Shown here piece by piece: positions 28,908 through 36,855 of a stretch of DNA of 64,000 nt. The first letter of the stretch is position 1. Every line of letters begins with the position of its first letter. Source of the DNA: Pseudonocardia endophytica (lineage in GTDB: Bacteria > Actinomycetota > Actinomycetes > Mycobacteriales > Pseudonocardiaceae); assembly GCF_004339565.1 (NCBI RefSeq), contig NZ_SMFZ01000001.1:620001-684000 (forward strand). Reading direction: 5' to 3'. Both the position numbers and the translations under genes were made by a program. Under the pieces are notes generated by a model. That model had not been told where the DNA came from. It made no database searches and was given only the letters and a program-made list of their open reading frames with translations.

Positions 28908-30398
28908 TCAGTCGTGGGAGATGTGTCCGTCGTGCGGGTCGTCGGCGACGTCGCTGCGGGCACGACGCAGGTCCACCAGCGCGATCAGAAGCGCGACGAG
29001 CGTCGTCCCGACGGTGGCCAGGAACGTGAACGCGACCGCGGCCTGCGTGTCGCGGCCGGTGGCGGACAGGAACGCGTAGTAGAGCCCGGCCAGGCCGGCC
29101 GTCCCGATCGCGGCGCCGACACGCTGCGCCGTCTGCAGTGCACCGCCCGCCGAACCCGCCATCCGCACGGGCACCGCACGCAGGGTCATGGTCAGGTTCG
29201 GCGACAGGACGAACCCACCGCCCATGCCGGCCACCAGGAGCGCGGGCGCGGCGGCGATCCCGACCGTCGACGGGTCGACGACGGCGAACAGCAGCGCGAC
29301 CGCCGAGAAGCCGACGATCACCACGACGAGCCCGAAGACCGTGAGGCGGCGCCCGTACCGCACGACCAACCGGCCGCCCCACGTCGCGGCCACGGCCGAG
29401 CCGAGCGCGAACGGCATCGTCGCCAGCCCGGACTCGAGCGGCGTGTAGCCGAGCCCGCCCTGGAAGAACTGCGCGGTCACGATCCACACGCCGGAGAACC
29501 CGACGACGTACACCGCGCCGAGCGCCGTCCCCCAGCCGTAGCCGGACGTGGAGGACAGCAGCCGGACGTCGAGCAGCGGCACCGCCCCGGTCCTGGCCAC
29601 GCGACGCTCCCAGACGGTGAACACGACACCGAGGGCGGCGGCCACCCCGAAGAGCCACCACAGGCGCCGGATCCCTCCCGACTCGGCCTGGGCGAGCGGG
29701 AGCAGCACGGCCAGCACGGCGCCGCCGAGCAGCACCGCGCCGGTCCAGTCGATGTCCCTGCGGTCGAGCCCGCTACCCGGCACGCGGGGGATCAGACGGG
29801 CCGCCAGTATCAGTGCCACTAACCCAATGGGTAGGTTCACGAAGAAGATCCATCGCCAGCCGTCCGGACCTCCGGCGGCACCCAGGATCAGGCCGCCGAC
29901 GAGCGGACCGGACGCCGTCGAGAGCCCGACCGTCGTGCCGAACATCCCGAACGCCCGCGCCCGCTCGGCCCCGGTGAACAGGTTCTGGATCAGCCCGGAG
30001 TTCTGCGGCGCCAGCATGCCCGCGGCCAGCCCCTGGGCCAGACGGGCCGCGACCAGCAGCTCGATCGTCGGGGCCGCGCCGACGGCCGCGCTGCACACGA
30101 CGAACGTGCTCAGCGCGATCAGGAACATCCGCCTGCGTCCGAACGCGTCGCCCAGCCGACCGGCCGGTACCAGTGCCAGCCCGAACGTCAGCGCGTACCC
30201 GGACACCACCCATTGCACGCCGGACGGCCCGGTCTCCAGCCCGCGCTGCAGCGACGGCAGCGCCACCGCGACGATGCTGACGTCGAGCAGCGACATGAAG
30301 CCCGCGACCAGCGTGACCCACAGGGCCCGCCAGCGGCGCGGATCGGGTGCCTCGGCGGCATCGGGTGGGCTCTGCGCCGACGTGGGGCCGCCGCTCAC
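28908..30398 (-). CDS. MFS drug:H+ antiporter-2 (EmrB/QacA-like) transporter
   Basis: 496 residues, 14 predicted membrane helices. 'MSLLDVSIVAVALPSLQRGL' is the helix 1 motif of the DHA2 family; 'GRLGDAFGRRRMF' is motif A and 'LAPQNSGLIQNLFTGAERARAFGM' motif B/C-like. It exports drugs or metabolites using the proton gradient; the substrate is unknown. The start is GTG at 30398. A 16-bp dyad found at two other transporter genes lies about 176 bp upstream. Confidence 0.92.
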   Translation of the reverse strand: MSGGPTSAQSPPDAAEAPDPRRWRALWVTLVAGFMSLLDVSIVAVALPSLQRGLETGPSGVQWVVSGYALTFGLALVPAGRLGDAFGRRRMFLIALSTFVVCSAAVGAAPTIELLVAARLAQGLAAGMLAPQNSGLIQNLFTGAERARAFGMFGTTVGLSTASGPLVGGLILGAAGGPDGWRWIFFVNLPIGLVALILAARLIPRVPGSGLDRRDIDWTGAVLLGGAVLAVLLPLAQAESGGIRRLWWLFGVAAALGVVFTVWERRVARTGAVPLLDVRLLSSTSGYGWGTALGAVYVVGFSGVWIVTAQFFQGGLGYTPLESGLATMPFALGSAVAATWGGRLVVRYGRRLTVFGLVVVIVGFSAVALLFAVVDPSTVGIAAAPALLVAGMGGGFVLSPNLTMTLRAVPVRMAGSAGGALQTAQRVGAAIGTAGLAGLYYAFLSATGRDTQAAVAFTFLATVGTTLVALLIALVDLRRARSDVADDPHDGHISHD

Positions 30399-30573
30399 GA
30401 CTCGGGGGTCGGTTGCCGGCGTAGCCGACGGGGCGGGGACAACGCCCTCACGGGCCGGCCGGTCGTCGCGTCACGCACCGGCCGATCGTCGCACGACCTG
30501 CGTCGTGACGCCCTCGGACCGATCTTCGTCGGACTCCCGCGCGGTCCGGGTTCGACAGCGATCCGACGTCGCG

Positions 30574-30589
30574 GGAAACACATGTTTCA
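30574..30589. promoter_or_regulatory. 16-bp dyad, copy 2, upstream of the MFS gene
   Basis: GGAAACACATGTTTCA fits TGNAACANNTGTTNCA with one mismatch (GG for TG at the left end). Confidence 0.45.
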
Positions 30590-30682
30590 TCCGGAGTCGC
30601 CATGCCGGTCGGCGGCGGAGAATGCCGCACGGCGTCGATAAGCGGTACGACGAACGGCAGGCCGATGCAGTATCCACACTGG

Positions 30683-30700
30683 ACGTGACGGCCGTCACGT
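30683..30700. promoter_or_regulatory. perfect 18-bp palindrome, CRP/FNR-type site
   Basis: ACGTGACGGCCGTCACGT is a perfect palindrome. Its core, CGTGA-N6-TCACG, matches the TGTGA-N6-TCACA pattern of actinobacterial CRP/GlxR proteins except at the outermost base. It lies 285 bp upstream of the MFS start and 710 bp upstream of the PQQ operon start. Confidence 0.45.
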
Positions 30701-31338
30701 GATCGGCGACACCCGTCGTCATCGCACGTCACGGCGCCGTAACGACCGGTGAGGGACTTCCCCGCCGCTCGAACCGAACCCCGCACGCTTCCGGACGACA
30801 GCCGATACACGAGAGCGATGAATCGCTGGTCCACAAGGGACAGAGCATGATTTCCGGATCCCACTCAATGTCACCATGAATTGCGTGACGAGCCAGCCGA
30901 AAATCGCGCAAGAAATGGGTTCGAGCACCCGGTCGACCACTACGCGTGGCGCGCTTCGACGCCATCGGACCCGGTGCGGAGTGCCTCCGCACCGCAGGGG
31001 CCGGGCAGCGCGCGAACGCGGCGACATCCGGTTCCGCGCCGCCCCCGGGCGGACCGTCGACGCCGCTTCCCCGCGTCGCGTCGTGGATCCGCCACATGCG
31101 CCCTGACCAGCAGTGAGTCGATCAGGCGAGCCGGTGTCCCGCGGCACGGGACACCGTCGACCGCAGCAACGGCCATCGCGAATCCGCATCGGGACGGCGA
31201 CTCGCAGAGCGGATGACACGTGCGTTCGCCGTACAGGCTCCGCAGACCGGCGGTCCGACCTCTACCGTCCACAGTCGCCAATTCGGTCGCCCGCCGGAAG
31301 ATTGTTGATCGACTTCTCGAAATGACACGCTGCCGGAC

Positions 31339-31367
31339 TTGACGCCCACTCCGGGCGGTGTGAAGGT
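31339..31367 (+). promoter_or_regulatory. candidate promoter of the PQQ dehydrogenase/pqq operon
   Basis: A -35 TTGACG (31339-31344), a 17-bp spacer and a weak -10 GAAGGT (31362-31367) lie about 45 bp before the first start codon at 31411. The -35 box is good and the -10 box poor, so an activator may be needed. Confidence 0.45.
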
Positions 31368-31410
31368 GATCACGCACCCCGCCGACAATTGTGCTCGGGA
31401 GGATATGTCA

Positions 31411-31866
31411 ATGACGACCACTGGTGACAGGTCGGGCTTGGAAGAGGGCCTCAGGAAGCAGAACACCACCGGCCTGGGCAAGCTGCTCGGCTCCGGGAAC
31501 GTCGGGCACGCGGAGGAGCAGGCCGACGGCTCGATGACCGCTGAGGTGCGGATCCCGGAGGACGAACTCTGCTACGAGCCCGGGACGATCATCCTGCCGC
31601 ACGGCGGCAAGCTCGTGCTCACGCTCAAGAACGACGACAAGAACACCCACTGCGCGGTGCTCCCCAGCAACGGTGACCCGAAGATCATCTGGCTGGTGAA
31701 CCACTCGAAGGGGACGGCCACCCTCTACCTGGACGGCCCCGGCACGTACTACTACGGCTCCACGACCGGGAACGACGAGGGTCGCGGCCTGACCGGAGCG
31801 ATCGTCATCGGCGGAGAGGTGCCGGACGACGCCAAGGAAGACCGTCCGCCGCAGCCGCGTCCCTGA
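31411..31866 (+). CDS. cupredoxin-like protein lacking copper ligands
   Basis: 151 residues. Residues 43-133 follow the cupredoxin pattern ('CYEPGTIILPHGGKLVLTLKNDDKNTHCAVLP' ... 'YLDGPGTYYYGSTTGNDEGRGLTGAIVI'). The first ligand position is His80, but the usual Cys, second His and Met positions are Ser117, Asn121 and about Leu127, so a type 1 copper site is not expected. No signal peptide or lipobox is visible. The start at 31411 has GGGAGGA 7 nt upstream. It is the first gene of the operon, 30 bp before the PQQ dehydrogenase, and is probably its structural or redox partner. Confidence 0.75.
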   Translation: MTTTGDRSGLEEGLRKQNTTGLGKLLGSGNVGHAEEQADGSMTAEVRIPEDELCYEPGTIILPHGGKLVLTLKNDDKNTHCAVLPSNGDPKIIWLVNHSKGTATLYLDGPGTYYYGSTTGNDEGRGLTGAIVIGGEVPDDAKEDRPPQPRP

Positions 31867-31896
31867 CCCGTCCCTGATCCCAGGAAGGAGCCCCTC

Positions 31897-33582
31897 ATGA
31901 CCGATTACGTTGACGCTGGCGAAGCCGTCGACATGCGGAACCTCAGCGACGTCAAGGGCAGCGCCCCGGCGACGGGGAACGTCGACTACGACCGCATCCG
32001 CAACGCCCGTTCGGAGCCGCAGAACTGGCTCACGTACTACGGCACCTACGACGGACAGCGCTACAGCGACCTGAACCAGATCAACAAGGAGAACGTCAAG
32101 CGCCTCTCCCCGGCCTGGGTGTTCCAGGCCGGTGCGGTGGGCATGCAGTCCGGCGCGTCGACCTACTCCTTCGAGGCGTCCCCGCTCGTCGTCGAGGGCG
32201 TCATGTACTGCTCCGGCCCGGACGGCCGGGTGTGGGCGATCGACGCCGCGACCGGCACGGAGCTGTGGCGCTACAAGCACGCTTCTCCCTACGACGTCTC
32301 GCTGTGCTGCGGGAACGTGAACCGTGGAGTGGCCGTCGGGCACGGCAAGGTCTACCTCGCCACGCTGAACGCGCACCTCGTCGCGCTCGACGCGCAGACC
32401 GGCCAGGTCGTGTGGGACAAGACGATCGGTGACGTGCGTGCCGGCGAGAGCCGGACCGTCGCGCCGCTGATCGTCAAGGACATGGTCATCGTCGGCAGCT
32501 CCGGCGGCGAGTTCGGCAGCCGCGGTCACCTGGACGCGTTCGACGCGCAGAGCGGCGAGCGGCGCTGGCGGCGCTACATGGTGCCGAAGCCGGGCGAGCC
32601 CGGTTCGGAGACCTGGCCGGACGACGGCGAGGCGTGGCAGCGCGGCGGTGCGAACTGCTGGGTCACCCCGACCTACGACCCGGACCTCGAGCTGCTGTTC
32701 CAGGGCACCGGCAACCCGGCGCCGGACTTCGACGGCGGCGTCCGCGAGGGCGACAACCTGTTCACCGACAGCGTCGTCGCGGTCGACGTGAACACCGGCG
32801 AGATCCGGTGGCACTACCAGTTCACGCCGCACGACCTGTGGGACTACGACTCCACGATGGAGAACCTCGTCTTCGAGAAGGACGGGAAGAAGTACGTCTC
32901 GCACGCGGACAAGAACGGCTACTTCTTCACGCTCGACGCCGCGACCGGCGAGCTGGTCAAGGTCTTCCCGTTCGTCGACCGGATCACCTGGGGCGAGATC
33001 AGCCCCGAGGGCAAGGTCACGGCGAAGGTCTACCCGGACGAGGAAGGCGTCCCCGTGCACTTCTGGCCCGGCCCGGCCGGCGGCAAGGAGTGGACGCACA
33101 TGGCGTACTCCCGCAACACGGGCCTGATCTACATCCCGGTCCAGGAGGTCGGGGCGACGGCCACCCGCCGTCGTCGCGAGTTCAAGGAGAGCATCCCGTA
33201 CTGGGGCGCGGGCGTCGCCGTCGACCTCGAGGACTTCTACGGCTACGTCGCCGCCGTCGACCCGCTCACGGGCGAGGAGAAGTGGCGCTGGCGCAACGAG
33301 TACCCGATGTGCGCGTCGACCCTGTGCACGGCGGGTGGCCTGGTGTTCCAGGGCACGCCGACCGGCGAGTTCGTCGCGCTCGACGAGGAGACCGGCGAGA
33401 AGCTGTGGTCGTTCCAGTGCGGTAGCGGGCACCACTCGAGCCCGAGCACGTACGAGGTGAACGGCCGTCAGTACATCGCCGTGCCGACCGGCTGGGGCGG
33501 CTGGATCGAGGGCTTCCTGCCCGGCCTGCTCGGCGCGGCCGCCGGCGACGCGATGTTCGCCTTCGCCCTGCCCGAGGCCTAG
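31897..33582 (+). CDS. PQQ-dependent alcohol dehydrogenase, lanthanide-type active site
   Basis: 561 residues forming an eight-bladed quinoprotein propeller. The PQQ-stacking vicinal disulfide is Cys137-Cys138 ('SLCCGN'). Metal ligands are Glu205 ('GGEFGSRG') and Asn273 ('GTGNPAP'); the catalytic Asp316 lies in 'PHDLWDYD'. Asp318, two residues on, is the extra carboxylate that distinguishes lanthanide (XoxF/PedH-type) from calcium (MxaF/PedE-type) enzymes. Docking Trp motifs such as 'ATGTELWRYKH' and 'LTGEEKWRWRNEYP' recur. The N-terminus (MTDYVDAGEAVDMRNLSDVKG) has no Sec or Tat signal, unlike the periplasmic homologues, and no cytochrome c domain is attached. It should oxidise alcohols or aldehydes. 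Confidence 0.92.
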   Translation: MTDYVDAGEAVDMRNLSDVKGSAPATGNVDYDRIRNARSEPQNWLTYYGTYDGQRYSDLNQINKENVKRLSPAWVFQAGAVGMQSGASTYSFEASPLVVEGVMYCSGPDGRVWAIDAATGTELWRYKHASPYDVSLCCGNVNRGVAVGHGKVYLATLNAHLVALDAQTGQVVWDKTIGDVRAGESRTVAPLIVKDMVIVGSSGGEFGSRGHLDAFDAQSGERRWRRYMVPKPGEPGSETWPDDGEAWQRGGANCWVTPTYDPDLELLFQGTGNPAPDFDGGVREGDNLFTDSVVAVDVNTGEIRWHYQFTPHDLWDYDSTMENLVFEKDGKKYVSHADKNGYFFTLDAATGELVKVFPFVDRITWGEISPEGKVTAKVYPDEEGVPVHFWPGPAGGKEWTHMAYSRNTGLIYIPVQEVGATATRRRREFKESIPYWGAGVAVDLEDFYGYVAAVDPLTGEEKWRWRNEYPMCASTLCTAGGLVFQGTPTGEFVALDEETGEKLWSFQCGSGHHSSPSTYEVNGRQYIAVPTGWGGWIEGFLPGLLGAAAGDAMFAFALPEA

Positions 33583-33637
33583 GTCTCACGCACACTGGAA
33601 GGGCCTGCCATCTGCACGACGACGAGGAGGTGAGCAA

Positions 33638-33733
33638 GTGGAGACCACGACGCGTACCGAGTGGGTCGCGCCCGAGTTCGAGGAGATCGGGTGCGCACCT
33701 GAGGTGACGATGTACATCGCGCGCACCAGCTGA
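33638..33733 (+). CDS. pqqA: PQQ precursor peptide
   Basis: 31 residues (METTTRTEWVAPEF...ARTS). The Glu and Tyr that are crosslinked to form PQQ are Glu22 and Tyr26 in 'PEVTMYIA' (ExxxY). GAGGAGG lies 7 nt before the GTG start. It lies directly between the dehydrogenase and pqqB. Confidence 0.93.
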   Translation: METTTRTEWVAPEFEEIGCAPEVTMYIARTS

Positions 33734-33750
33734 CGCGCGACGCAGCGACG

Positions 33751-33784
33751 GAGGGGCGCCGGACCCGAGGGTCCGGCGCCCCTC
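33751..33784 (+). terminator. 16-bp hairpin between pqqA and pqqB (attenuator)
   Basis: GAGGGGCGCCGGACCC (33751-33766) pairs perfectly with 33769-33784, leaving a GA in the loop. It begins 17 bp after the pqqA stop and ends 20 bp before the pqqB start. It would let the peptide message accumulate over the enzyme genes, either by partial termination or by 3'-end protection. Confidence 0.8.
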
Positions 33785-33804
33785 CCTCATGGCAGGGGAT
33801 CTCC

Positions 33805-34695
33805 ATGTGGGTGCGGGTGCTGGGATCGGCCGCGGGCGGCGGGTTCCCGCAGTGGAACTGCGGCTGTCCGGGATGCCGGGCGGTCCGCGACGGACGCCGG
33901 CCGACGACCGCGCGCACGCAGTCGTCGATCGCGGTCAGTGCGGACCGGAAGCGGTGGGTCGTGATCAACGCGTCGCCGGACGTGCGGCAGCAGTTCGCCG
34001 CGTTCCCCGGCATGCACCCCGGCGACGGCCGGGTGACGCCGCTGGAGGCGGTGCTGCTCACCGACGCCGAGATCGACCACACGCTCGGGCTGATGCTGCT
34101 GCGTGAGGGCCGGGGTGTGGACCTGCACTGCACGGCCGCGAGCCACGACGTCCTGCGCGACGGCACCGGCCTGCTGACCGCGCTGGAGAAGTACTGCCCG
34201 GTGCGGTGGTCGGAGGTCGTACCCGGCACGCCGTTCTCCCTGGGCGACTGTGAGTTCCGCGCGTTCGACGTGCCCACGGCCAAGCACGACCGGTTCGGCA
34301 CCGGCGGGGACTCCGGACGCGTCGTCGGCTACCGGATCACCGACCCGGACTCCGGCCGGTCTGCGGTCTACCTGCCCGGCGTGCAGGAGCTGACGCCGTC
34401 GGTGCGCGACGAGCTCGACGGCATCGACGCGCTGTTCGTCGACGGCACGACATGGGTCGACGACGAGATGATCCAGCTGGGCCTGGCGCAGAAGACGGCC
34501 CGCGACATGGGCCACCTTGCGGTCGGCGGCCCGGGTGGCAGCCTCGAGCTGTTGTCACCGCTGCCGATCGGGCGCAAGGTCTACGTACACGTCAACAACA
34601 CGAACCCGATGCTGCTCGACGACTCGCCGGAACGCGGGCAGGTCGTCGACGCCGGCATGGAAGTGGCCGAGGACGGCCTCGAGGTGGAGGTATGA
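33805..34695 (+). CDS. pqqB: PqqB metallo-hydrolase of PQQ biosynthesis
   Basis: 296 residues, metallo-beta-lactamase fold. The Cys cluster 'WNCGCPGC' (19-24) binds a structural zinc, and 'LTDAEIDHTLGLMLLRE' is the modified HxHxDH region of PqqB. In the pathway it hydroxylates or processes the crosslinked Glu-Tyr before PqqC. The C-terminus reads 'VYVHVNNTNPMLLDDSPER', a family hallmark. It overlaps pqqC by 4 bp (ATGA). Confidence 0.95.
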   Translation: MWVRVLGSAAGGGFPQWNCGCPGCRAVRDGRRPTTARTQSSIAVSADRKRWVVINASPDVRQQFAAFPGMHPGDGRVTPLEAVLLTDAEIDHTLGLMLLREGRGVDLHCTAASHDVLRDGTGLLTALEKYCPVRWSEVVPGTPFSLGDCEFRAFDVPTAKHDRFGTGGDSGRVVGYRITDPDSGRSAVYLPGVQELTPSVRDELDGIDALFVDGTTWVDDEMIQLGLAQKTARDMGHLAVGGPGGSLELLSPLPIGRKVYVHVNNTNPMLLDDSPERGQVVDAGMEVAEDGLEVEV

Positions 34696-35402
34696 CAGCG
34701 GTGTCAGCGGCGCAGTCGCAGCAGGTGGACCCGGACGAGCTGGTCGCGCGGTTGCGGACACACGCCCGCAGCTATCACAGCCTGCACCCGTTCCACATCG
34801 CGATGAACGAGGGGACGCTGACCCCGGACCAGATCCGCGGGTGGGTCGCGAACCGCTTCTACTACCAGGAGAACATCCCGATCAAGGACGCGGCGATCCT
34901 GTCCAACTGCCCGGACACGACCGTCCGGCGCCGCTGGATCAAGCGGATCGTCGACCACGACGGCCTGGAGGGGACCGAGGGCGGCATCGAGGCCTGGCTG
35001 CGGCTCGGCGAGGCGTGCGGGCTCACCCGCGACGAGATCGTCGACCACACCCATCTCGTGCCCGGCGTGCGGTTCGCCTGCGACGCGTACGTGACGTTCG
35101 CGCGCACGCAGCCGTGGACGATCGCCGTCGCCTCGTCGCTGACCGAGCTGTTCGCGCCGGACCTGATGGCCGAGCGCCTGGCCGCGTTCGAGAAGTACTA
35201 CACGTGGATCGAGCCGGACGGCCTGGAGTACTTCCGCAACCGCCTGTTCCAGGCGCCGCGGGACTCCGAGCACGCGCTGGAGGTCGTCACGGAGCACTGC
35301 ACGACACCGGAGCTCGCCGACGCCGCGGAGGCCGCGCTGTCGTTCAAGTGCGACGTCCTGTGGTCCATGATGGACGCGATCGAGGGCGCTTACGGTGGCT
35401 GA
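34692..35402 (+). CDS. pqqC: pyrroloquinoline-quinone synthase PqqC
   Basis: 236 residues, a cofactor-less oxidase of the TenA-like helical fold that performs the final ring closure and eight-electron oxidation to PQQ. Family motifs: 'YHSLHPFHIAMNEG', 'WVANRFYYQENIPIKDAAI', 'HDGLEGTEGGIEAWLRLGEA' and 'EKYYTWIEPDGLEYFRNRL'. The start at 34692 overlaps pqqB; pqqD starts 8 bp before its stop. Confidence 0.97.
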   Translation: MTAVSAAQSQQVDPDELVARLRTHARSYHSLHPFHIAMNEGTLTPDQIRGWVANRFYYQENIPIKDAAILSNCPDTTVRRRWIKRIVDHDGLEGTEGGIEAWLRLGEACGLTRDEIVDHTHLVPGVRFACDAYVTFARTQPWTIAVASSLTELFAPDLMAERLAAFEKYYTWIEPDGLEYFRNRLFQAPRDSEHALEVVTEHCTTPELADAAEAALSFKCDVLWSMMDAIEGAYGG

Positions 35403-35760
35403 CGCCCCGGTGACACTGTCCGGCACGACGGTCCCGAAGCTCGGCCGGTTCGTGAAGATGCGCTTCGACGCCTCGCGGGAGAAGCACGTGCTGCTCGGGC
35501 CGGAGTCGGTCGTCGTACTGAACACGACCGGCACGGACATCCTGGAGCTGTGCGACGGCCGGACCGTCGACGAGATCGTGTCCGAACTGGAGCGTCGGTA
35601 CGAGACGTCCGGTGTCGGGGACCAGGTGCGCGCGTTTCTGACCGGGCTGGCCGCGCGCAACTGCGTCAGGTTCGACACCGTGAGCGAGCTTGCGAGCTCA
35701 CCATCGGACACAGCAGCACCGCGAACGCGACCGACGAGCTCCGGCGAGGAGGGCTCGTGA
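35395..35760 (+). CDS. pqqD: PQQ peptide chaperone PqqD
   Basis: 121 residues. The winged-helix core (about 10-98: 'VPKLGRFVKMRFDASREKHVLLGPESVVVLNTTGTDILELCDGRTVDEIVSEL') presents PqqA to PqqE. A Ser/Pro/Thr-rich tail makes it about 25 residues longer than usual and ends within the pqqE start (GTGA overlap). The start is GTG inside the end of pqqC. Confidence 0.93.
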   Translation: MADAPVTLSGTTVPKLGRFVKMRFDASREKHVLLGPESVVVLNTTGTDILELCDGRTVDEIVSELERRYETSGVGDQVRAFLTGLAARNCVRFDTVSELASSPSDTAAPRTRPTSSGEEGS

Positions 35761-36848
35761 GCGCGCCGGAGGCCCCGTTCGGGCTGCTCGCGGAGCTGAC
35801 GTACCGCTGCCCGCTGGCGTGCGCGTACTGCTCGAACCCCCTGGAGATGGCCGCCTACAACGACGAGCTGTCCACATCCGACTGGCAACGGGTGTTCGCC
35901 GAGGCCGCGGAGCTCGGCGTGCTGCAGTGCCACCTGTCCGGCGGGGAGCCGCTGCTGCGCCGCGACCTGACCGACCTGGTGCGCACCGCGTCGGAGCTCG
36001 GCATGTACACGAACCTCGTGACGAGCGCGATGGGCCTGTCGCGCTCGCGGGCCACGGTCCTGCGCGAGGCCGGGCTGGACCACGTCCAGATCTCCGTGCA
36101 GGCCGACGAACCGACCACGTCGGACCGGATCGCCGGCATCCCGTCGTTCGAGCGCAAGCTCGAGGCGTGCCGGCTGGTGCGCGAGCTGGACTGGCCGCTG
36201 ACCGTGAACGTGGTGATCCACCGGCAGAACATCGACCGGATCGGGGCGATCCTCGCGCTCGTCGAGGAGCTGCAGGCCGACCGCGTGGAGCTGGCGAACA
36301 CGCAGTACTACGGGTGGGCGTGGAAGAACCGGTCCGCTCTGCTGCCGAGCAAGGAGCAGCTGGACCGCTCCGAGGAGGTCGTCTCGGCGGCGCGGGAGCG
36401 GCTGGCCGGGCGGATGGAGATCGTGCACGTCCTGCCGGACTACTACAGCGACTACCCGAAGCCGTGCATGGGTGGCTGGGCGGCGCGGCAGCTGACCGTC
36501 GCGCCGAACGGCGACGCGCTCCCCTGCCCGGCCGCGCAGACGCTGCCACTGCCGCGGGCGTCGGTGCGCGACGCGTCGGTGGAGGAGATCTGGACGTCGG
36601 CGCCGCTGTTCACGGCGTTCCGCGGCACGGACTGGATGCAGGAACCGTGCCGCACCTGCGACCGTCGTGAGGTGGACTTCGGCGGGTGCCGGTGCCAGGC
36701 GTTCCAGCTGACCGGGGACGCGACGCGCACGGACCCGGTGTGCTTCAAGTCCCCCGACCACCACCTCGTCGAGCAGGCGGTGGACGGGGCGAACGCGCCG
36801 GACCGGCGGGTGGACCTGGAGCTGGTGCCCCGCCCGCACCGGGCCTGA
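35757..36848 (+). CDS. pqqE: radical SAM PqqA crosslinking enzyme PqqE
   Basis: 363 residues. The radical SAM cluster is Cys18/Cys22/Cys25 ('RCPLACAYC'). The SPASM C-terminal domain carries the auxiliary cluster cysteines in 'YPKPCMGGW', 'ALPCPAAQT' and 'EPCRTCDRREVDFGGCRCQAF'. It forms the C-C bond between Glu22 and Tyr26 of PqqA. No pqqF protease is present in the window, so trimming must use another peptidase. It is tail-to-tail with the Asp-rich protein gene, 7 bp apart. Confidence 0.96.
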   Translation: MSAPEAPFGLLAELTYRCPLACAYCSNPLEMAAYNDELSTSDWQRVFAEAAELGVLQCHLSGGEPLLRRDLTDLVRTASELGMYTNLVTSAMGLSRSRATVLREAGLDHVQISVQADEPTTSDRIAGIPSFERKLEACRLVRELDWPLTVNVVIHRQNIDRIGAILALVEELQADRVELANTQYYGWAWKNRSALLPSKEQLDRSEEVVSAARERLAGRMEIVHVLPDYYSDYPKPCMGGWAARQLTVAPNGDALPCPAAQTLPLPRASVRDASVEEIWTSAPLFTAFRGTDWMQEPCRTCDRREVDFGGCRCQAFQLTGDATRTDPVCFKSPDHHLVEQAVDGANAPDRRVDLELVPRPHRA

Positions 36849-36855
36849 AACTCAC

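Larger units (their letters stand above)
30399..31338. other. about 0.95-kb non-coding region before the PQQ operon
   Basis: No reading frame here resembles a known family. Base composition is more balanced than in the surrounding genes, particularly at 30600-30960 and 31250-31330. It holds several structures: a dyad (30574-30589), an 18-bp palindrome (30683-30700), a 10-bp stem with a TGC loop (30972-30994) and a 9-bp stem with a 5-nt loop (31133-31155). It may contain regulatory sites, an unrecognised RNA or a decayed gene. Confidence 0.5.

Noticed and set aside
30719..31377. Several 100-166 codon minus-strand frames before the PQQ operon
   Set aside because: They overlap each other in different frames, are Arg-rich and match no family I know; left as non-coding.
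34692..36848. Mycofactocin cluster, another actinobacterial peptide-redox cofactor system with a radical SAM and a PqqD-like protein
   Set aside because: PqqB and PqqC are present, and the precursor has the Glu-x-x-x-Tyr of PqqA; no MftA, MftC or MftF is seen.
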